DNA of 64,000 bases from an uncultured Lachnospiraceae bacterium (lineage in GTDB: Bacteria; Bacillota; Clostridia; Lachnospirales; Lachnospiraceae). The stretch lies in NCBI GenBank assembly GCA_934351255.1, contig CAKRJH010000001.1:186001-250000 (forward strand). The letters are read 5' to 3'. A program made the position numbers and the translations under genes. This document shows, piece by piece, positions 1 to 8,914 of this stretch. The first letter of the stretch is position 1. The number at the start of each line of letters is the position of its first letter. Under the pieces are notes generated by a model. That model saw only the letters and a program-made list of their open reading frames with translations, did no database searches and was not told the DNA's origin.

Positions 1-366
1 GTCATCGGCAACCGCGAGCTGCCGGACGGCACCCGCAAGACCGGAGTCGGCGACTTCCTTCGCCGCACCAGCCTCGACGAATTCCCGCAGTTCTGGAACG
101 TCCTCAAGGGCGATATGTCCCTGGTGGGCACCAGGCCGCCGCTGGAGAGCGAGACGTCATTGTACGAGCTGCATCACCACGCCAGACTCGCCATCAAACC
201 CGGCATCACCGGTGTATGGCAGGTAAATGGCCGAAGCGATATCACGGATTTCGAGGAAGTGGTACGATTGGACAAGGAGTATATTGAGAACTGGGATATC
301 AGCATGGACTTTAAGGTGCTGATTAAGACCGTGAAGGTGCTGTTGAAGAAAGATGGAGCAGTGTGA
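1..366 (+). CDS. Undecaprenyl-phosphate sugar-1-phosphate transferase, C-terminal part (5' end outside window)
   Basis: This is the C-terminal catalytic part of a bacterial sugar transferase (WcaJ/WbaP-like). Such enzymes move a sugar-1-phosphate from a UDP-sugar to undecaprenyl phosphate at the membrane and so begin each polysaccharide repeat unit. Frame 1 is open from base 1 and ends at TGA 364-366. It carries the family signature TSLDEFPQFWNVLKGDMSLV followed by GTRPPLE and, later, KPGITGVWQVNGRSDI. The membrane helices and N-terminus lie outside the window. Its place at the head of a glycosyltransferase cluster supports a priming role. Oddity: roughly the first 230 bases use GC-rich codons (CGC, CTC, GGC) and the rest does not, so the gene may be a recombination mosaic. 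Confidence 0.9.
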   Translation, partial: VIGNRELPDGTRKTGVGDFLRRTSLDEFPQFWNVLKGDMSLVGTRPPLESETSLYELHHHARLAIKPGITGVWQVNGRSDITDFEEVVRLDKEYIENWDISMDFKVLIKTVKVLLKKDGAV

Positions 367-415
367 GTGGGACTGCGTGAAGATATTGAAGAATAACAGA
401 AGGGAGTGAAGGATC

Positions 416-2116
416 ATGGCAGAGTTTGTGAAGCTGCCGGTGGGTGTGGATGATTTTGAGAAAATCCGCCGAGATGGTTTTTACTATGTCGATAAGACCG
501 GGATGATCCGGCAACTCCTGGAAAGCTGGGGAGAGGTGAATCTGTTTACCAGACCGCGTCGGTTTGGCAAGTCCCTGAATATGAGTATGCTGAAGTGCTT
601 CTTTGAGATCGGGGCAGACCCATCTTTGTTTGAGGGACTGTACATTTCAGAGTGTACCAAACTGTGTGAAAAGTATCAGGGGCGATATCCCGTGGTAAGT
701 ATTTCGCTGAAAGGTGTCGAGGGTCTGAACTATGAGAGTGCCAGAACCAGACTGACACAGGTGGTAGGACGCGAAGCCGGGAGATTCCGGTTCCTGCTGG
801 ACAGCGATCAGCTGACGTTTGAGGACAAACAGATTTATCGTGCTATGATCGAACTGGATCACGGCAGGTATTCGATGGAAGAAGAAAATCTGATCTCTGC
901 GCTGCAGATTCTGTCAGAACTTTTGTACAAACATTATGGGCGAAAGACCATCATTCTGATCGATGAGTATGATGTACCGCTGGACAAAGCTTACCAGCAT
1001 GGGTATTATCGGGAGATGGTGGCGTTGATCCGGGCTATGTTTTCGGAGGCGTTGAAGACCAACCGGTCATTGCAGTTTGCAGTACTGACGGGGTGCCTGC
1101 GGGTCTCCAAGGAAAGCATCTTTACCGGCCTGAACAATATGAAAGTCATGGCGATCACCGATGCCCGGTTTGATGAGCAGTTTGGGTTTACCGATGAAGA
1201 GGTCAGGACTCTTCTGGCGGCATATCATCTGGAAGATCATCTGGCTCAGACCAAGGAATGGTATGACGGATATCATTTTGGTGCGGTAGATGTGTACTGC
1301 CCATGGGATGTGATCAATCATGTCGATCATCTCTGCGGGCAGCCGGAAGCAGCACCACAGTCGTATTGGATCAATACCAGCGGCAATGAACTGGTCAGAC
1401 GATTCATCGAGAAGGCCGGCAAGACCACCCGGGATGAGATCGAACGCCTGGTGGCCGGTGAGGCGATAGAGAAACCTATCCGTCTGGAGCTGACCTACGA
1501 GGAAATCGATCAGAGCATCGACAATCTGTGGAGTGTTTTGTTTACCACAGGATATCTGACGCAGAATGGTGTGACTGATCAGGGAACATACTGCCTGGTG
1601 ATTCCGAACCGGGAGATCCGGGAAGTCTATAAATTGCAGATTCAGGAGTGGTTTCAGGAGCGGATGCTGGGACAGACGGACCAGCTGCAGAGTTTCTGGA
1701 GCGCATTGGAACAGGGCGATGGTTCGCTGGTAGAGGAATATCTGAAAAAGGTATTGGCAAATTCAATCAGCGTTTTTGATACCAGATCTTATCATGGAGA
1801 AAAGGAAAGTTCCTATCATACACTGCTGATCGGTCTGCTGGCCGGAAATTCTAACTGGCTGGTGCGATCAAACGTGGAGGCGGGAGATGGCTTTGCGGAT
1901 ATTATCATCGAGCCGGAAGATCCGGATGCAGGCATCGTAATCGAGTTAAAATATACGAAGGAAATGGATGGCCTGGATCAGGCTTGTGAACGTGCGGTTC
2001 GGCAGATCAAGGAGAAACGCTACACGGAATATCTGTTGCGGGATGACCGAAAGGATATCCTGTTGTATGGAATCGCGTTTAGTAAGAAGAAGTGCCGGGT
2101 TGTGGTGGAGAGGTGA
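416..2116 (+). CDS. AAA-ATPase_like / PD-(D/E)XK nuclease superfamily protein
   Basis: The 566-residue protein matches a large family in gut anaerobes, with an N-terminal AAA-ATPase_like domain and a C-terminal PD-(D/E)XK-fold domain. Its cellular role is not established; nuclease or mobile-element functions have been suggested. The N-terminus has the usual LPVGVDDFEKIRRDGFYYVD block, then a variant Walker A at about residues 45-53 (TRPRRFGKS) and a Walker B near 177-188 (IILIDEYDVPL). The C-terminal nuclease-like core reads GDGFADIIIEP, then VIELKYTK. GGGAGTGAAGG lies just before ATG 416. The family occurs as scattered stand-alone genes, so its position inside the polysaccharide cluster may be incidental. 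Base composition is near 50% GC, unlike the AT-rich genes that follow. Confidence 0.88.
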   Translation: MAEFVKLPVGVDDFEKIRRDGFYYVDKTGMIRQLLESWGEVNLFTRPRRFGKSLNMSMLKCFFEIGADPSLFEGLYISECTKLCEKYQGRYPVVSISLKGVEGLNYESARTRLTQVVGREAGRFRFLLDSDQLTFEDKQIYRAMIELDHGRYSMEEENLISALQILSELLYKHYGRKTIILIDEYDVPLDKAYQHGYYREMVALIRAMFSEALKTNRSLQFAVLTGCLRVSKESIFTGLNNMKVMAITDARFDEQFGFTDEEVRTLLAAYHLEDHLAQTKEWYDGYHFGAVDVYCPWDVINHVDHLCGQPEAAPQSYWINTSGNELVRRFIEKAGKTTRDEIERLVAGEAIEKPIRLELTYEEIDQSIDNLWSVLFTTGYLTQNGVTDQGTYCLVIPNREIREVYKLQIQEWFQERMLGQTDQLQSFWSALEQGDGSLVEEYLKKVLANSISVFDTRSYHGEKESSYHTLLIGLLAGNSNWLVRSNVEAGDGFADIIIEPEDPDAGIVIELKYTKEMDGLDQACERAVRQIKEKRYTEYLLRDDRKDILLYGIAFSKKKCRVVVER

Positions 2117-2202
2117 TAATTACGTATAACAATGAAAATACGCATATTTATAACGGATGTTGTGAGAAAACAAAATAGATACTTTAATTAAATTGAGGGA
2201 AA

Positions 2203-2856
2203 ATGAAAATGAGCTTATATTGCATAAAACAATTGATTCATAGAAAAAGGGTAGGCACTGCTTGTATCTTTGGAAAGCATACTACTATTGATTCAAAAGC
2301 TTATTTTGAAGGGATGAATAGATTAGGTGACGGCACAAGGTTCTTGAATAGTTCTATGGGTTATGCGTCTTATATAAGCGATCATTCTTTTGTGAAGAAT
2401 GCAGTGATTGGTCGATATACTTGTATTGCAAATGAGGTGATGACAGTTGCAGGAAATCATCCCGTATCTTTTGCCTCAGTACATCCTGCATTCTATTCTG
2501 TAACTCAAGTACCGTCCTATGTTAAACAATCGAAGTTTGAAGAGTTTAAGTATATAAATTCAGAAAAAAAAATTTCGGTTAAGATAGGTAATGATGTATG
2601 GATTGGAGCCAGAGCCATGATACTAGAGGGGGTTACCATTGGCGATGGTGTTGTTGTTGCTGCAGGAGCAATTGTGACGAGAGATATTCCGCCTTATGCA
2701 ATCGTAGGTGGAGTGCCAGCAAAGATTATTAGATATCGATTTGATGAAAAAACAATTCAGGAATTGTTGCAAATGAAATGGTGGGAGAAAGAAGAAACAT
2801 GGATAAAAAATATTGCAGATGATTTTGATGATATTAAAAAATTACTTTCTAACTAA
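2203..2856 (+). CDS. CatB-type hexapeptide-repeat O-acetyltransferase
   Basis: A 217-residue left-handed beta-helix acyltransferase, probably using acetyl-CoA to O-acetylate a sugar of the polysaccharide or its precursor. The C-terminal half shows the xenobiotic/CatB-type signature: [20 protein letters not shown], then [32 protein letters not shown]. The middle contains [17 protein letters not shown] and GNHPVSFAS, which supplies the usual His region. A GAGG box at about 2195 precedes ATG 2203. It is the first gene of the AT-rich part of the cluster and is followed closely by the WecG/TagA-like gene. The acceptor sugar cannot be read from sequence. Confidence 0.85.
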   Translation: MKMSLYCIKQLIHRKRVGTACIFGKHTTIDSKAYFEGMNRLGDGTRFLNSSMGYASYISDHSFVKNAVIGRYTCIANEVMTVAGNHPVSFASVHPAFYSVTQVPSYVKQSKFEEFKYINSEKKISVKIGNDVWIGARAMILEGVTIGDGVVVAAGAIVTRDIPPYAIVGGVPAKIIRYRFDEKTIQELLQMKWWEKEETWIKNIADDFDDIKKLLSN

Positions 2857-2873
2857 TCAGTAATGGTAATGCA

Positions 2874-3689
2874 ATGAATAGATATTTAAGGGGGCGAATG
2901 AGTAATATGACTGTTGTGGAACAAAAATTTATACATAAAATGGATAAATCTCAAATTCCTATCTGTAGTATTTTGGGAGTAGACATTGCAGTTATTGACA
3001 TGGAATGGTTACTCAACTATCTTAACACTAATATTCACTCTTTATCAGGAGATTATATATGTGTGTCTAATGTGCACACTACTGTGATGGCATATGAAGA
3101 TATGGAATATAAAAAGGTACAAAATGGTGGAATTATGGCAATACCAGATGGTGGACCACTTTCCTCAATTGGTCAAAAACGTGGTTTTAAGAATATGAAA
3201 AGAACTACTGGACCGAGTCTGATGGAAGAGATTTTCAAAATTTCTGCTTCTAAAGGATATCGACATTTTTTTTACGGGTCGACAGATGGAACTCTTGAAA
3301 AACTTTGTTTAGTTTTAAAGAAGACTTATCCAGGGATTCAGATTGTGGGAATGTATAGTCCGCCGTTCAGGCCAATGACAGAGGAAGAGGATAAGGCAAT
3401 TGTCGAAAGAATTAACGAAGCAAAACCGGATTTTGTTTGGATTGGACTTGGTGCTCCGAAACAAGAAAGGTGGATGGCTGCTCATCAGGGGAAAGTCAAT
3501 GGACTGATGATCGGAGTTGGTGCAGGATTTGATTATTATGCCGGAAACATTAAGCGTGCACCGGAGTGGATGCAGAAACATAATCTGGAATGGTTGTATC
3601 GTTTGATACAAGATCCTAAGAGGTTGTTTAAGAGATATTTGGTAACTAATACAAAGTTCATTTGGAATGCAATGATAAGGGGAAAGTGA
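2874..3689 (+). CDS. WecG/TagA/CpsF family glycosyltransferase
   Basis: A GT26-type glycosyltransferase, a family that adds UDP-activated N-acetylmannosamine or related sugars to lipid-linked intermediates on the inner face of the membrane. Signatures are NVHTTVMAYED near the N-terminus, GPSLMEEIF, YRHFFYGS, and the strongly conserved DFVWIGLGAPKQERWM. The start is uncertain. ATG 2874 has no good ribosome-binding site, while an AAGGGGG run at about 2888-2894 precedes in-frame ATGs at 2898 and 2907, so the protein may be 8-11 residues shorter. It lies 4 bp before the next acyltransferase gene and is probably co-transcribed with it. Confidence 0.88.
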   Translation: MNRYLRGRMSNMTVVEQKFIHKMDKSQIPICSILGVDIAVIDMEWLLNYLNTNIHSLSGDYICVSNVHTTVMAYEDMEYKKVQNGGIMAIPDGGPLSSIGQKRGFKNMKRTTGPSLMEEIFKISASKGYRHFFYGSTDGTLEKLCLVLKKTYPGIQIVGMYSPPFRPMTEEEDKAIVERINEAKPDFVWIGLGAPKQERWMAAHQGKVNGLMIGVGAGFDYYAGNIKRAPEWMQKHNLEWLYRLIQDPKRLFKRYLVTNTKFIWNAMIRGK

Positions 3690-3692
3690 GAG

Positions 3693-4358
3693 ATGGACAT
3701 CAAGAGATACGTAAGAGATCATGAGGGATTGATGAAATTATTGGCTTTACTATATAGAGTAATTGGTTGTAATTTCATTAAGGGGAAATCTAACATGAAA
3801 ATTGTATGGGGGGGTGTATTTGCATGGCATACTCATATCAAGAATAATGGAAGAAACAATCAATTGATATTGGAAGAAGGATGTAGAATATATGATTCTA
3901 AAATACAGTTTTTTGGAGACAATAATACAGTTAAAATTGAACATGATTGTGTTTTAAAGAATGTAGATATATGGATTAGTGATGGTGGAATTGTTGAAAT
4001 AGGACATAACACACACTTTTCTGGAAAAACACATATAGCATGCATTGAAGGGAAAATGGTTCATATAGGAGAGAAATGCTTGTTCTCAGATACGATTACC
4101 TTTAGAACTGGAGATAGTCACTCTATACTGGACAGTGATGGAAAAAGAATAAATAAAGCAAAAGATATAATTATTGGAAATCACGTTTGGATAGGACAAC
4201 AAGTGATTGTTTTGAAGGGAACTACTGTCGGTGAAGATTCAATTGTTGGAACAGGTTCATTATTGACAGGAAAAACATATGATTCGAATTCAATAATTGC
4301 TGGGGTACCTGCTAAAATTGTTAAAAGGCATGTTTCGTGGGACCCAAGGACATTGTAA
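3693..4358 (+). CDS. Hexapeptide-repeat acyltransferase
   Basis: A 221-residue left-handed beta-helix protein, the second acyltransferase of the cluster. Isoleucine-rich hexapeptide repeats run through the middle, and the C-terminus has the typical DIIIGNHVWIGQQVIVLKGT block followed by SIVGTGSLLTG and SIIAGVPAKIVKRHVSW. This resembles acyltransferases of the maltose/galactoside O-acetyltransferase group found in capsule loci. The GGGGAAAG end of the preceding gene serves as ribosome-binding site for ATG 3693. Two different acyltransferases suggest more than one acylated position in the polysaccharide, but donors and acceptors are unknown. Confidence 0.82.
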   Translation: MDIKRYVRDHEGLMKLLALLYRVIGCNFIKGKSNMKIVWGGVFAWHTHIKNNGRNNQLILEEGCRIYDSKIQFFGDNNTVKIEHDCVLKNVDIWISDGGIVEIGHNTHFSGKTHIACIEGKMVHIGEKCLFSDTITFRTGDSHSILDSDGKRINKAKDIIIGNHVWIGQQVIVLKGTTVGEDSIVGTGSLLTGKTYDSNSIIAGVPAKIVKRHVSWDPRTL

Positions 4359-4397
4359 GCAGTCCAAGAAGATAATGGGAAAGAAGAGGTAATAGGT

Positions 4398-5570
4398 GTG
4401 AACAGTGAAAAAAAGAATATATTGATTGTACACAACTATTATCAGATTCCTGGGGGAGAAGATACGGTTGTTGCAAATGAGAAAAAGATGCTTGAGGAGT
4501 ATGGACATAAGGTAATACTGTATAGTAGGAAGAATGCCGAATTGAAGGAAATGACAAAGTTAAAAAAACTCACACTTCCTGTTACAACGGTGTTTAATCC
4601 AAGAACATACCGGGATATCAAGAAGTTGATAAGAGAAGAGAATATCGACGTTGTTCATGTTCATAACACTCTTAACCTGGTGAGTCCGGCAGTCTATTAT
4701 GCGGCGAGGCGCATGAAAGTGCCGGTGGTTCAGACAATACATAATTTCCGGTTGCTTTGTCCAGACGCAACTTTTTATAGAGATGGACATATTTGTGAGG
4801 AATGTGTAAAACATGGATTAAAATGTGCGGTAAAGTATAGTTGCTATCGAGGTAATAGGATTCAAACCTTAGCATGTGTGATTAGCACTTGGTTTCATCG
4901 TATGACAGGAATTTATGGAAAAATAAATTATATCTGTCTGACGGAATTTAATAAGAACAAATTATTGGAATTAAAGCAAGTTAAAAGTAATCAGGTTTTT
5001 ATCAAGCCGAATTTTACATATGAGCCAATCAATAAAAATGAAACGGCTGACATATATTTATTTATAGGTCGTATAGAAGAAATTAAAGGCCTTCCGATTT
5101 TGCTTGAAGCATTTAAAAAGATGCCTAATAAATATCTAAAAGTTGCAGGAACAGGTACTAAATTTGAAGAATATAAGCAAAGAAAAAGTAATAATATAGA
5201 ATTTCTGGGTTACTTGCAGAGAAATGAAATACAGCAGTTATTAAGAAGGACAAAAGCAGTGGTGGTAACATCACAATGGTATGAAACATTTGGAATGATA
5301 GTTGTAGAAGCATTTGCAAGTGGTGTTCCGGTAATTGTTGGAGATATTGGTAATGTTGGAGGACTTGTTGATGATGGAATTAATGGTGTTAAATTTAAAT
5401 ATGATTCATCGGATGCTTTAGTTAGCGCCGTTGAAAGGTTTGAAAGTCTTGATCATGAATTACTTTGCAAGAACGCATATAGAAAATATAAAGAATATTT
5501 CAATAAGGAAAGAAATTACGAGATGCTGCAAAAAATATATGATGAAGTGATCAAGAAACAAAAATTCTAA
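4398..5570 (+). CDS. Glycosyltransferase family 4 (GT-B)
   Basis: A 390-residue retaining glycosyltransferase with two Rossmann-like domains, expected to act in the cytoplasm on the lipid-linked repeat unit. The N-terminal domain starts ILIVHNYYQIPGGEDTVVAN. The C-terminal domain has FIGRIEEIKGLPILLEAF and the EX7E-type donor motif ETFGMIVVEAFASGVPVIVG. The section around residues 113-160 (HNFRLLCPDATFYRDGHICE, then several Cys) resembles a Cys-containing insert seen in some GT4 enzymes of this type. The start is GTG 4398 with AGAGGT at 4385-4390. The sugar specificity cannot be assigned. Confidence 0.88.
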   Translation: MNSEKKNILIVHNYYQIPGGEDTVVANEKKMLEEYGHKVILYSRKNAELKEMTKLKKLTLPVTTVFNPRTYRDIKKLIREENIDVVHVHNTLNLVSPAVYYAARRMKVPVVQTIHNFRLLCPDATFYRDGHICEECVKHGLKCAVKYSCYRGNRIQTLACVISTWFHRMTGIYGKINYICLTEFNKNKLLELKQVKSNQVFIKPNFTYEPINKNETADIYLFIGRIEEIKGLPILLEAFKKMPNKYLKVAGTGTKFEEYKQRKSNNIEFLGYLQRNEIQQLLRRTKAVVVTSQWYETFGMIVVEAFASGVPVIVGDIGNVGGLVDDGINGVKFKYDSSDALVSAVERFESLDHELLCKNAYRKYKEYFNKERNYEMLQKIYDEVIKKQKF

Positions 5571-5686
5571 TCAAGTAGTCGAAGGTAAATATTAAAGGCG
5601 CACTAGCAACAGTTTTAAAAGAAAATTCGATTTAACGATTTTACTGAATAACTTAGAATGTGTGCCATTAAAAATGGAGATAACTT

Positions 5687-6790
5687 ATGATTAAAGTTGC
5701 ATTAATTACTAACATTCCATCTCCGTACAGAGTGGATTTATTTTATTATATGCAAATGCATTTAAAAGAATATGAGATACATGTAATTTATACAAATCAA
5801 AGTGAAGATAATCGGAAATGGGAGATTGAAAATGAAAAACTTATAAATTCACATATTTTGAATTCGAAAATCATCAAATTAAAAGGCGAATTGGATGATC
5901 GCTATATTCATTTTCCAGGTAATATCGGAAGAATTTTATCTCGATTGAAGATAGATGTTGTTATTGCGTGGGAGTATAATTTGGCAGCAATTCAAAGCAT
6001 GATATGGTGTAAAATAAAAAAAAGACCTTTTATTCATTTAACTGACGGGACACTGTATTCAGAAAGAAATATTGGAAATCTTCAGAAAATCTCAAGAAAA
6101 TTGATTACGCAGAATGCGGATGCATGTATTGCAAGTAGCAGTAAAGCAAAAGAAAAGTTGATGTGCTGGTCAGTTCCAGAAGAAAAAATATTTATTAGCT
6201 TATTAACTGTTGATATTACAAAAATCAGAAAAACAGAACATAAACCGGAATCAGGAAGATTGCTTTATGTGGGAAGCATGATTCAAAGAAAGGGACTTGA
6301 TTTATTGATTAAAGCGCTGCAGTATGTTGAAAATGATTATTCATTACATATTGTAGGAAACGGTAATGAAAAACAAATTGAAGAATTGAAAAAAATTGCT
6401 AAAGATGTAGGGGCTACTGATCATATTCAGTTTTGTGGATTCAAGCAAGGAAAAGAACTAATTAACGAATACCAAAGAGCGCAGGTTTTTATTTTACCAA
6501 CTAGAGAAGACTGCTTTGGTCTGGTGCTTTTAGAAGCATTATGTGCAGAAGTACCGATTATTTCTTCAAAATATGCAGATGGCGCATATGATATAGTCAA
6601 TGAAGGGAAAAACGGCATATTGGTTGATCCGTATGACTCAAAAGAATTTGGCGGCACGATAAATAAAATATTAAAAAAAGAAATTTGCTTAGATGGAAAA
6701 GAAGACATGATTGTAGGTAAATTTACTTTTGATGAAGTTTCAAAAGGATACAAAAATGCAATAGCTTATGTTTTGAAAGGTGAAAAATGA
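5687..6790 (+). CDS. Glycosyltransferase family 4 (GT-B)
   Basis: A second GT4 enzyme (367 residues). It begins VALITNIPSPYRVDLFYYM, typical of this class, and the C-terminal domain has LLYVGSMIQRKGLDLLIKAL, IVGNGNE and the EX7E motif in FGLVLLEALCAEVPII. It most likely adds one sugar of the repeat unit at the cytoplasmic membrane face. The 116-bp gap upstream is the largest break among the first seven genes of this cluster, and no convincing promoter was seen in it. Its last codons overlap the next gene by 4 bp (ATGA), a sign of translational coupling. Sugar specificity is unknown. Confidence 0.88.
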   Translation: MIKVALITNIPSPYRVDLFYYMQMHLKEYEIHVIYTNQSEDNRKWEIENEKLINSHILNSKIIKLKGELDDRYIHFPGNIGRILSRLKIDVVIAWEYNLAAIQSMIWCKIKKRPFIHLTDGTLYSERNIGNLQKISRKLITQNADACIASSSKAKEKLMCWSVPEEKIFISLLTVDITKIRKTEHKPESGRLLYVGSMIQRKGLDLLIKALQYVENDYSLHIVGNGNEKQIEELKKIAKDVGATDHIQFCGFKQGKELINEYQRAQVFILPTREDCFGLVLLEALCAEVPIISSKYADGAYDIVNEGKNGILVDPYDSKEFGGTINKILKKEICLDGKEDMIVGKFTFDEVSKGYKNAIAYVLKGEK

Positions 6791-7608
6791 GAACAAGAAT
6801 TTTAGGATTAATGACATGCTTTAATCGTAAAGAAAAAACAATAGTATCAATAAATAACTTGATTTCAAAAAACCCCAATATTGAATTTAAGTTTGTAGTA
6901 GTGGATGATAATAGTACTGATGGAACGAAAGCGGCCTTGGAGAAAATAAGAGGTGTTGTAGTTTTAAATGGTAATGGACAGTTATTTTACAGTGGCGGTA
7001 TGCGAATGGCCATACAATATGCATTAGATACAACAGAAGTCTATGATTATTGTTTGTTATTTAATGACGATGTGGAATTTTATAATCGAACAATAGAAAA
7101 AATGCTGCCTATAGGAAACGAGGGCAGAGAAATACTAGTTGGACCAACGTGCGATGCAGAAGGAAAACTTTCTTATGGCGGAGTAATAAAAAAATCAAGA
7201 TTTCGCCCAAACTTTGATATCATAGATGGAACTTCACAAAGAGCGAAGTCATGCGATACATTTAATGCAAATTGTGTTCTTATACCTTGGAAAATATTCA
7301 AAGATCTTGGAAATATGGACTTGGTATATTCACATTCGCTGGGAGATTTTGATTATGGATTTAAAGCATCAAAAAAAGGAATTCCAATTTGGGTTTGCGA
7401 TTTTTTTGTGGGACGGTGCTGTGACAACCCGGTGAACGGAAGTTGGAGAGATACGAATTTAAAAAGATGGGAAAGATTAAAAAGAAAAGAGTCGCCAAAG
7501 GGGTTGCCAAGAAAAGAGTGGTGGCATTATTTAAAAACAAACTATTCAATTGGGACTGCAATAGTTTATTCTATTATTCCCTATTTTAGGATTCTTATAA
7601 GGAGATAA
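6787..7608 (+). CDS. Glycosyltransferase family 2 (GT-A)
   Basis: A 273-residue inverting GT-A glycosyltransferase. Visible motifs are ILGLMTCFNRKEKT at the N-terminus, VVDDNSTDGTKAAL (nucleotide-binding Asp), GNGQLFYSGGMRMAIQYAL, and the metal-binding LLFNDDVEFY. This pattern resembles the rhamnosyl/galactofuranosyl branch of GT2, which would fit the UDP-galactopyranose mutase at the end of the cluster, but the match is only suggestive. It overlaps the preceding GT4 gene by 4 bp and is followed 4 bp later by the polymerase gene. Confidence 0.85.
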   Translation: MRTRILGLMTCFNRKEKTIVSINNLISKNPNIEFKFVVVDDNSTDGTKAALEKIRGVVVLNGNGQLFYSGGMRMAIQYALDTTEVYDYCLLFNDDVEFYNRTIEKMLPIGNEGREILVGPTCDAEGKLSYGGVIKKSRFRPNFDIIDGTSQRAKSCDTFNANCVLIPWKIFKDLGNMDLVYSHSLGDFDYGFKASKKGIPIWVCDFFVGRCCDNPVNGSWRDTNLKRWERLKRKESPKGLPRKEWWHYLKTNYSIGTAIVYSIIPYFRILIRR

Positions 7609-7612
7609 AAAA

Positions 7613-8914
7613 ATGCAAATAGCATTGATGGCAGGATGGCTTGCTTTTTCCCTATTCTTGACATATAAACTCACTACAGATAAAGGGAAAATATTTGCAA
7701 TATTGACATTGTATTATTTTATTACGGTTATTAATGACATTTTCTTTATGTCAACTATAGAACTTGCAAATGCATTTGGATTCTCTTATCAATTGAGTGA
7801 TATGCTTACAGTGGTGTTATTGGGTTCTTTGGCTATTGATATATTGAAAAATCCATGTTTTAAAAGAAATATAATTAATATGTTGTTGATTTTAATATCG
7901 GGGATACTTGCATTCTCGATGATAAGTGGCTTGTTAAGATATGGAATTTCCTCTGAGTGGATGGGAGATTTAAGAACAAATTCTGTTTTTTGGTTTTCGC
8001 TTTTATATTTTGTACGCTTTGATGTTTCCAAGGACGCGATCCATTATCGCAAAGTGTTTGATTCTGTTATGACAGTTATTTTGGTGATTTCATGTGTTTT
8101 GTGGGGACTGGATATCTTAATAGGGGTCCATCCCTTGCTTTCTCAGTACAATGCAACTTTGAGCGATGGTGGATCAACAATGAGATTTATTCAGCCATAT
8201 GAGGTGTTAGGAATAGCGCTGTATGCATTACTTATTTTAGAGGAAGATTTGAATAAAAAAGGATATCTTAAATTACGTACGATATTGTTTTCTGCAGCTG
8301 TCATATTATTCCAACATCGCTCAATTTGGATGGCTTGGGGCTGTGGATTGATTGTTATATTATTTATTACTATAAAAAATAAGAAAATAACAAAAAAATT
8401 TTTTTTGCAATTAATACTTTTGATTGCTTCTTGTTTTATAGTGTTGAATATAGGAAGCGGTCAACTGATAAATAATATTGCAAAATCGTTTGAAATGTTT
8501 GATAAAATGATGAAAGGTGTAGCTATAGAAAATTCAACAGCCAATACCCGCACACAAGTATGGAATGCTGTAATTAAGGATTTATCGGGAATTGCTTTGC
8601 TGATTGGTCGCCCCTATGGTTATGGATATGGACGATCTATCGGATGGAAAACATCTCCACATAGCGGTTTTATTAGGTTCATTGGAAGAACTGGCTACAT
8701 CGGAGTTGGATTGGCAATATGCATATTAACATATGTTGTTGTTAAACTAATGCAAAAATGTAGAAATGGAAATGCAAAATGGTTGCCATTTCTAATATGT
8801 GTGGTAGGTTTTATGTATGGATATGATTATACATGGTTGTGTGGGGTAGTAATTGGAGTGGGATGCATATTAGTGTATCGAGATTATGATTCTTTTGAAG
8901 GAGAGGGAAAATGA
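7613..8914 (+). CDS. O-antigen/capsule polymerase-like membrane protein (Wzy-type)
   Basis: A 433-residue polytopic membrane protein with about ten or more hydrophobic segments and a large extracytoplasmic loop in the C-terminal half (about residues 290-355: ANTRTQVWNAVIKDL, then GRPYGYGYGR and SPHSGFIRFIGRTGYIGVG). This layout, and its position among glycosyltransferases with a flippase downstream, fits a Wzy-type polymerase that joins repeat units on the outer face of the membrane. Wzy proteins share little sequence, so the call rests on topology and context. It overlaps the next gene by 4 bp. Confidence 0.75.
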   Translation: MQIALMAGWLAFSLFLTYKLTTDKGKIFAILTLYYFITVINDIFFMSTIELANAFGFSYQLSDMLTVVLLGSLAIDILKNPCFKRNIINMLLILISGILAFSMISGLLRYGISSEWMGDLRTNSVFWFSLLYFVRFDVSKDAIHYRKVFDSVMTVILVISCVLWGLDILIGVHPLLSQYNATLSDGGSTMRFIQPYEVLGIALYALLILEEDLNKKGYLKLRTILFSAAVILFQHRSIWMAWGCGLIVILFITIKNKKITKKFFLQLILLIASCFIVLNIGSGQLINNIAKSFEMFDKMMKGVAIENSTANTRTQVWNAVIKDLSGIALLIGRPYGYGYGRSIGWKTSPHSGFIRFIGRTGYIGVGLAICILTYVVVKLMQKCRNGNAKWLPFLICVVGFMYGYDYTWLCGVVIGVGCILVYRDYDSFEGEGK

